From contig JAQTYN010000027.1 of the NCBI GenBank assembly GCA_028688275.1, forward strand, positions 1 through 42,488: a stretch of 42,488 nucleotides of DNA. The letters run 5' to 3'. The DNA comes from Gallionella sp. (lineage in GTDB: Bacteria; Pseudomonadota; Gammaproteobacteria; Burkholderiales; Gallionellaceae). Under the pieces are notes generated by a model, which saw only the letters and a program-made list of their open reading frames with translations, had not been told where the DNA came from and searched no databases. The translations under genes were made by a program, and so were the position numbers. Shown one piece after another: positions 37,653-42,488 of the stretch. Within the stretch, counting starts at the first letter, position 1, and each line of letters opens with the position of its first letter.

Positions 37653-38167
37653 AACCGTGGATTTTAGCCACCCTGCTTATTGCCACTCCCTGCTTCGCGT
37701 TGGGTCAAAAAGTCGATGTCAAGAAACAACAAGCCGAACAAAAAGCCCATTTCGATCAAGCTTTTAAAAGTGTAGATACGAATGGCGATGGAAAAATTTC
37801 CAAAGAAGAAGCGGAGCAAAAAGCCCCGCCATTAGCAGCTAATTTTGCGCTCTTGGATACCAATAAAGATGGAGGATTGACCAATCAAGAAATTTGGGAT
37901 GTACAGCAAAAAGTGATGGCGGCTGAGATAAAAATGCGTCAAGATTTCAGTGTCCGCCTACAAAAGGCAGACAAAAACAATGATGGTAAATTGTCGAAGC
38001 AGGAAGCAGAAGCACTGCCAAAATTAGGGGAAAAGTTTGAACAAATTGATAGCAATCATGATGGTTTTTTAGTCATGCCTGAAATTTTGGGCTATATGCA
38101 GCAGCAGGCGCAGCAGCGCACATCGCCAGCACCCTCTAGTGCAGTACCACCTTCAGCAGGGAAGTAA
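37649..38167 (+). CDS. Secreted protein with four EF-hand calcium-binding motifs
   Basis: A 172-residue protein with a signal peptide (1-20, ending FALG) and four EF-hand loops: DTNGDGKISKEE, DTNKDGGLTNQE, DKNNDGKLSKQE and DSNHDGFLVMPE. Each has the Asp/Asn and final Glu ligands of the 12-residue calcium loop. A Ser/Pro/Ala-rich tail closes it. It is probably a periplasmic calcium-binding protein; its role is unknown. The start overlaps the cca stop (ATGA), which implies coupled translation with a tRNA enzyme of unrelated function. Confidence 0.9.
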   Translation: MKPWILATLLIATPCFALGQKVDVKKQQAEQKAHFDQAFKSVDTNGDGKISKEEAEQKAPPLAANFALLDTNKDGGLTNQEIWDVQQKVMAAEIKMRQDFSVRLQKADKNNDGKLSKQEAEALPKLGEKFEQIDSNHDGFLVMPEILGYMQQQAQQRTSPAPSSAVPPSAGK

Positions 38168-38197
38168 GCTGACAACCCAAGCACATTAACCTTAAAA

Positions 38198-38241
38198 AGT
38201 CGGAAACTGTTTTTGTCTCATTTCAGGATATTTTTCCGACT
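38198..38241. repeat. Inverted repeat between the EF-hand and aminotransferase genes
   Basis: AGTCGGAAA (38198-38206) is exactly complementary to TTTCCGACT (38233-38241), with a 26-base loop. Possibly a weak terminator for the slt-cca operon or a leader hairpin of the next gene. The ribosome binding site AAAAGGGTG follows for ATG 38277. Confidence 0.5.
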
Positions 38242-38276
38242 GGGCTGTTCGCTTAAATAGTCAAAAGGGTGACGCA

Positions 38277-39473
38277 ATGATTCCACGGAAAAGACTGGAT
38301 ATAGCTTGGCAGGATTTGGGAATTGGCGGCCTGAGTTGTCTTTTTCCCCCTGACCGTTGCGATATTCAAGCTCGTGTGGAACAATCTGCCAACACCTTGG
38401 CAACATTGTCCGTCCGCACAGGGTTTGATTTGCTGTTGCAACACCTTGCTTTGCCGCGAGGCAGTGAGGTGTTGATGTCAGCGATTACGATCCGCGATAT
38501 GGTCAGTATTATTGAACATCACGGATTATGTCCCGTGCCGATTGATCTGGATCCCAAGACTTGCGCGCTTGATCTCGAACATCTGCGCCGTAGCATCAGT
38601 TCCAACACAAAAATCATTTTAGTGGCACATCTGTTTGGTAGTCGTATGAGCATGGATGGCATCATGGAAGTTGCGCAACAACACCCGCTGATGGTGATTG
38701 AAGATTGTGCGCAAGCGTTTATGGCGGATGGTTATCGCGGACACCCGCGCACGGATGTCACGTTTTTTAGCTTTGGTTCAATCAAAACGGCGACCGCTTT
38801 GGGCGGCGCATTATTGATTTTTCGAGATAAAGCTCTTTGCCAAGCTGTTCGTTTATTGCAGAGCAAATTACCTTTGCAATCACACCGCCTTTATTTCGGC
38901 AAGATTCTCAAATATGCCGCGCTCAAGCTACTCTCATATCCAGCGACTTATACGACTTTCGTTGCTCTTTGCAAACTATTCCATACTTCACATGACCGCT
39001 TGATTAGCCAATCTGTGCGTGGTTTCGCAGGGGGTGAACTAATCCAAAAGATTCGTTACCAACCCTCGACAGCCTTACTCACGTTGCTCCAGCGTCGATT
39101 GCAACGCTACACCCCCGCTGATTTGCAAGCTCGCATACGAGCGGCTCAACAACTTTCGCACTTATTGCCCGACCTGTACATACCCGCACGAGATGCCAGT
39201 CATCACACACACTGGGTTTTTCCCTTGCAAAATCCTTATCCCGATCAATTGGTGCAACACTTACTCGAACAAGGATTTGATGCTACACGTGGCGCATCCA
39301 GTATGTTTGCCATTCCATGCAATACCCCGCTTGCTGCCCAGCAGATGATGCAACAAATGCTTTACCTTCCCGTAGATGCAGGGGTGTCCGATGAGTATGT
39401 GAGGAAGTTGGCGAGTGCTATTTTAGCGTACGAAAATACGCGCCATGGAAAGACTAACCATGAGGTGCTTTGA
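38277..39473 (+). CDS. DegT/DnrJ/EryC1/StrS-family PLP aminotransferase
   Basis: A 398-residue fold type I PLP enzyme of the sugar aminotransferase family. Family features are SVRTGFDLLLQHLALPRGSEV near the N-terminus, ILVAHLFGSRMSMDGIME, VIEDCAQAFMADGYRG (the Asp that holds the PLP nitrogen) and the putative PLP lysine in FFSFGSIKTATALGGA. The later ARIRAAQQLSHLL region and the HTHWVFP segment fit the small domain. The family usually makes amino sugars for surface polysaccharides or antibiotics; here it stands without sugar nucleotide genes, so the substrate is unknown. Confidence 0.85.
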   Translation: MIPRKRLDIAWQDLGIGGLSCLFPPDRCDIQARVEQSANTLATLSVRTGFDLLLQHLALPRGSEVLMSAITIRDMVSIIEHHGLCPVPIDLDPKTCALDLEHLRRSISSNTKIILVAHLFGSRMSMDGIMEVAQQHPLMVIEDCAQAFMADGYRGHPRTDVTFFSFGSIKTATALGGALLIFRDKALCQAVRLLQSKLPLQSHRLYFGKILKYAALKLLSYPATYTTFVALCKLFHTSHDRLISQSVRGFAGGELIQKIRYQPSTALLTLLQRRLQRYTPADLQARIRAAQQLSHLLPDLYIPARDASHHTHWVFPLQNPYPDQLVQHLLEQGFDATRGASSMFAIPCNTPLAAQQMMQQMLYLPVDAGVSDEYVRKLASAILAYENTRHGKTNHEVL

Positions 39474-39611
39474 CATTCATAATGCTGTTATATGCAATTT
39501 GTTTGATGCTGAGATAACCGAATCCCTGTGTTAGTAAAAATCAGCAGCCAGCAAGAAACAAGCCTTGACACATAACACCTATATCCCACCGCGCCTAAAA
39601 TCCCCCTTTGC

Positions 39612-42317
39612 TCATAACTTCTCGAGTTCCAACTTCACGTAAGCCGCGCGACTGCCCGAGGGCATGAGTGCCAGATAGGTCTGGAAAGCGACCTTCGCTC
39701 TATTCTTATCCTTGACTTGCACATAGGCATCGCCCAAGTTGAGGTAAGCAATTGCGCGCGACGGGTCTATTTTGACCGTGTTTTCAAACCACAAGGCGGC
39801 TTCTTTGAACTTGCCCTGCTTGTAAAACACGAAGCCCAAATTATTCGCCGCTAGCCCAAAATCGGGGCGCAATTTGAGTGCTTCGGTAAATTCTGCCTCG
39901 GCTGCGGCATAATTTTTTTCCTTGTATAACTGCAAACCTCTATCATTGGCATGTTGCGCCATTTGTTTTTCCGAAAGGGGAACGGGACTCGGCAATGCGA
40001 CTTTGTGATCCGCCCCTTGCAGGTCTTTCAAGAAGATGGGTTTGCGCGGGGCGACGCTCATTTCTGCGCTCGCTCCCACGGGCTGCGCCGTCGCCAGCTT
40101 GTTGTTAAGCGCAATCGCGTCGCTGGCTAACTGAGTCGATGCTTCGTTGAGAAACTCGGTTTCGTTAGGCAGTTCAAATACAAATTCGCCGCCTTGTGAT
40201 CCTGGCAAACTCCCAAAAGCGGGTGTTTGATGAGAGACACTGGCAACTGCGGGGGCAATATAGGCGGCGAGTTCGGTCGCGGTAATCAGCCCATCCCTGT
40301 TCAGATCACCTTTGCCCGCCAAACCCTGCAACAACATCCAAGTAAAAATCGAATGGCCATCTGGTCCGCCATCTGCCACCATCTGGTCGGCACCGCCCGC
40401 CGTGAGCATCTGTCGTCCGATGCGTTTAGCATTGTCACGCAGATACGAAGCCGTCCCCCCGCCACGCGTCAATCCTAGCCCACTGTAACAAGCATCCATC
40501 ACAAACAACACATGTTTCGCACTGAGATTTTCGGCAATGTTCTGGATCTCGGTCATGGGAATCGCATCGGTTGCAAACTGCGCGGGGTCGGAGTCGGACG
40601 GAATGATATAACCAAGATCGCGACCAGAACTCAGTTTACGGGTCGCGCCGTGTCCTGCGAAAAAGACAAAAATTCGGTCATCTTTCTGGATGCCACCATG
40701 TGCCAATTTGTCGTGAAAAAGGGCGAGAATGTTATTGCGTGTGGCATCGCCGTTAATAAGCGAAAATACATGGTCGTTGGCAAAAGCATACCGCTCGACC
40801 AGCGATTGTCGCAACGCTTTTGCGTCGTGCGCGGCGTATTCTAGCTTGGGCCATTTGGCATACTGGTCGATACCGATCACAATCGCCCAAGAATTGCCAT
40901 AACGGTTGGAGATAGGCGACTTATCAGGGACGGATGCCGCACTTTTGTTCGCACGAAAAATACTGCCATCCCAGCCCGCGAATTGATACCCCTCCGCGAC
41001 GAGGCGATCCAGTATCAAGGGTAAGGCTTTCACGGTACGTTCGTGAATATCGTGGAATAAGATGATGCCACGTCCATCTTTGCGCACACCTTGCAACACC
41101 CGTTCAACGATGGAATTCGGCAGCGGATCGGCCCAGTCCTGTGAGTCGATATTCCACATCACGGACTTTAGGTGGGCATCCTGTAAAATTTTGTTCGCCT
41201 CTTGGCTGCTTGCACCATAAGGAAACCTAAATAGCGTAGAGCGGTTTATATCCACTGCCTTGAGTAACAAATCAGTATGATTGATTTCCGCCTTCAACGT
41301 CTCGCCCCCCATCTTGGAAAGCTGTGCATGGGTGAAGCTGTGGTTGCCGATCACAAAACCATCTTGCATCAACTTGCGGCTGATATTGCCACGCGTCGAT
41401 ACGGCAACCTTACCGTCGGTGGCAATTGTGCCAAGGTTACGCCCGACGTTAAAGAAAGTGGCGGGCACTTCATACTGCTTCAGGATGGCTTCAATTTCCG
41501 CGCTGTAAACAGGATGCGGACCATCGTCGAAGGTGAGTGCCACGGTTTTGGGAGGCAATTCAAAACCGTCCAATTCCGCCTTTTGGGCAGTGTCCGCTTC
41601 GGTTGTGCCAGACTTGGGCGTGGGGTAAGGCAGGATGACCCCGTTTTCTTTGAGCAACTGCGCGCGTGGATAGATTTTTTCCAAATGTGCAACATAGTCA
41701 TCCCAACGCTCGCGTTTGAGCAAAATCGCACGTGGCTCGAAACGTCCAAAAATCTGGCTAATCTCTTTTTCATAGAGATGTTCAATCTCATTTAACGCAT
41801 CCATATCCTCGCCAATGCGCTTATGCAGCTTGATGGCGGGCAAAGAACCCTCTTTGGCAATCGCGCTTTGCATTGCTTGCAACAACTCGCGGAACGCCAG
41901 CCTATCCGCGTCAAACATCCCCGCGTCAGATTCCTCATAATCAAGGAGCAGGGCAAGCGTGTCGAAGCGTTGTGGCTGCGCGGAACGAATTAACTTTTCT
42001 AAGTCGTCGGATGCCGTATCAATCCGCGCCAGATTCTCGTGAAACAAACGCTGCCCAATCTGGTTGACTTCGTTCTGCTCACGGGCAGACAAAGCCTGTT
42101 CGTGCGCCAGCAACACAATAATTTTGCGATAATTGGCAAGCACTTGCTCAAACTGCACTTGCAAACTGGACTCTTGGCTCACGCGTGCAGAGCTACTTGC
42201 TGAAAGAGACGGATTTAATCCACTTTGCTTCTGTACAAGCAGCCAAAGTGCGATCACCGAAAATACAACCAATACAACCTTGGTCACCCAAGAAGCACGA
42301 CCTGACTGAGGTTTCAT
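39612..42317 (-). CDS. Membrane-anchored NodB deacetylase, caspase-like and TPR fusion protein
   Basis: A 901-residue protein with three recognisable parts behind an N-terminal membrane helix (about 10-29). The ATG at 42317 has GGGAA nearby; a TTG at 42380 is less likely. After a helical region (50-240), the polysaccharide deacetylase (NodB) domain shows TFDDGPHP (262-269), the metal-binding HSFTH (326-330) and LFHDIHER. The caspase-like (peptidase C14) domain starts near 476, with the catalytic His in FAGHGATRK (H556) and Cys in DACYSG (C610). An EF-hand-like loop (DLNRDGLITATE, near 671) follows, then two to three TPR repeats (about 790-891). The single-helix anchor predicts that the enzymes face the periplasm. 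This combination is unusual. Confidence 0.9.
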   Translation of the reverse strand: MKPQSGRASWVTKVVLVVFSVIALWLLVQKQSGLNPSLSASSSARVSQESSLQVQFEQVLANYRKIIVLLAHEQALSAREQNEVNQIGQRLFHENLARIDTASDDLEKLIRSAQPQRFDTLALLLDYEESDAGMFDADRLAFRELLQAMQSAIAKEGSLPAIKLHKRIGEDMDALNEIEHLYEKEISQIFGRFEPRAILLKRERWDDYVAHLEKIYPRAQLLKENGVILPYPTPKSGTTEADTAQKAELDGFELPPKTVALTFDDGPHPVYSAEIEAILKQYEVPATFFNVGRNLGTIATDGKVAVSTRGNISRKLMQDGFVIGNHSFTHAQLSKMGGETLKAEINHTDLLLKAVDINRSTLFRFPYGASSQEANKILQDAHLKSVMWNIDSQDWADPLPNSIVERVLQGVRKDGRGIILFHDIHERTVKALPLILDRLVAEGYQFAGWDGSIFRANKSAASVPDKSPISNRYGNSWAIVIGIDQYAKWPKLEYAAHDAKALRQSLVERYAFANDHVFSLINGDATRNNILALFHDKLAHGGIQKDDRIFVFFAGHGATRKLSSGRDLGYIIPSDSDPAQFATDAIPMTEIQNIAENLSAKHVLFVMDACYSGLGLTRGGGTASYLRDNAKRIGRQMLTAGGADQMVADGGPDGHSIFTWMLLQGLAGKGDLNRDGLITATELAAYIAPAVASVSHQTPAFGSLPGSQGGEFVFELPNETEFLNEASTQLASDAIALNNKLATAQPVGASAEMSVAPRKPIFLKDLQGADHKVALPSPVPLSEKQMAQHANDRGLQLYKEKNYAAAEAEFTEALKLRPDFGLAANNLGFVFYKQGKFKEAALWFENTVKIDPSRAIAYLNLGDAYVQVKDKNRAKVAFQTYLALMPSGSRAAYVKLELEKL

Positions 42318-42399
42318 AACATTCCCGCCTGTAGATATTTCCTGATTTTTCCAGCTTAAGCGGCATAGGTATCTACACAAGTCTATGAAGTAATGGCAG

Positions 42400-42488
42400 G
42401 ATAGGCGATGACTTTAAAAAACACAATCAGGGCTAGACCCACGCTTGGTCAAACGTTATCACCAATTGGTACAAGAGCATATGAACGC
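42400..42488 (+). other. Possible start of a partial gene at the window edge
   Basis: The last 88 bases hold an open plus-strand frame reading LDPRLVKRYHQLVQEHMN to the end of the window. Its pattern recalls the N-terminal part of IS4-like transposases, but too little is visible to decide. The end of the frame is outside the window. Confidence 0.25.

Overview
The window is a chromosomal segment of a gammaproteobacterium, roughly half G+C. Evidence for this placement: the F1 beta subunit (15407-16807) is of the enterobacterial/gamma type, the ATP synthase genes are in the order atpI-B-E-F-H-A-G-D-C, and several pairs are typical of Gammaproteobacteria (dacA-dat-ybeD, ubiJ-ubiB, dapF/xerC, plsY/folB). 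NACHT, KAP and caspase-like genes together with many short palindromic repeats are common in filamentous or sulfur-oxidising gammaproteobacteria (Thiotrichales-like), but the sequence does not prove this. No rRNA, tRNA or CRISPR array was seen.

Layout. 1-451: no intact gene, but a structured hairpin and two short overlapping reading-frame remnants. 452-2754 (minus): dacA, D-amino-acid aminotransferase and ybeD; lipB, the usual next gene, is absent. 2999-6289 (plus): Tim44-like membrane protein, ubiJ, ubiB. 6332-9920 (minus): valS and ruvA. 9995-10380: a gene-free, AT-rich gap with three perfect DnaA boxes, a candidate replication origin, ending in a strong sigma70-type promoter. 10384-17248 (plus): complete nine-gene F1Fo ATP synthase operon with a terminator. 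17371-21707: a two-gene NACHT-HEAT / KAP-pentapeptide operon (minus) bracketed by a pair of inverted, related ~140-bp palindromic elements; this is the strongest accessory-system candidate. 21785-27677 (plus): translationally coupled giant FAD/Fe-S oxidoreductase, HIT protein and an unrecognised 536-residue protein. 27667-29700 (minus): phoB-phoR with a recognisable Pho box. 29820-32626 (minus): tag, a small membrane protein, dapF, xerC. 32911-33228: a small periplasmic cytochrome c with terminator. 33337-34405: divergent plsY and folB. 34469-38167 (plus): slt, cca and an EF-hand protein, overlapping by a few bases. 38277-39473: DegT-family aminotransferase. 39612-42317 (minus): a membrane-anchored polysaccharide deacetylase-caspase-TPR fusion. 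The last 100 bases may be the edge of another gene, possibly a transposase.

A second theme is interspersed palindromic repeats of at least three families. They lie between genes (4471-4510, 6294-6338, 17346-17509, 21564-21707, 29782-29838, 30724-30764) and also, in frame, inside essential or large coding genes (valS, the FAD oxidoreductase, the NACHT gene), where they add short Pro/Gly/Ser-rich segments to the proteins. Starts of several genes were moved inward from the longest reading frame because ribosome binding sites, signal peptides or family N-termini support the internal start.
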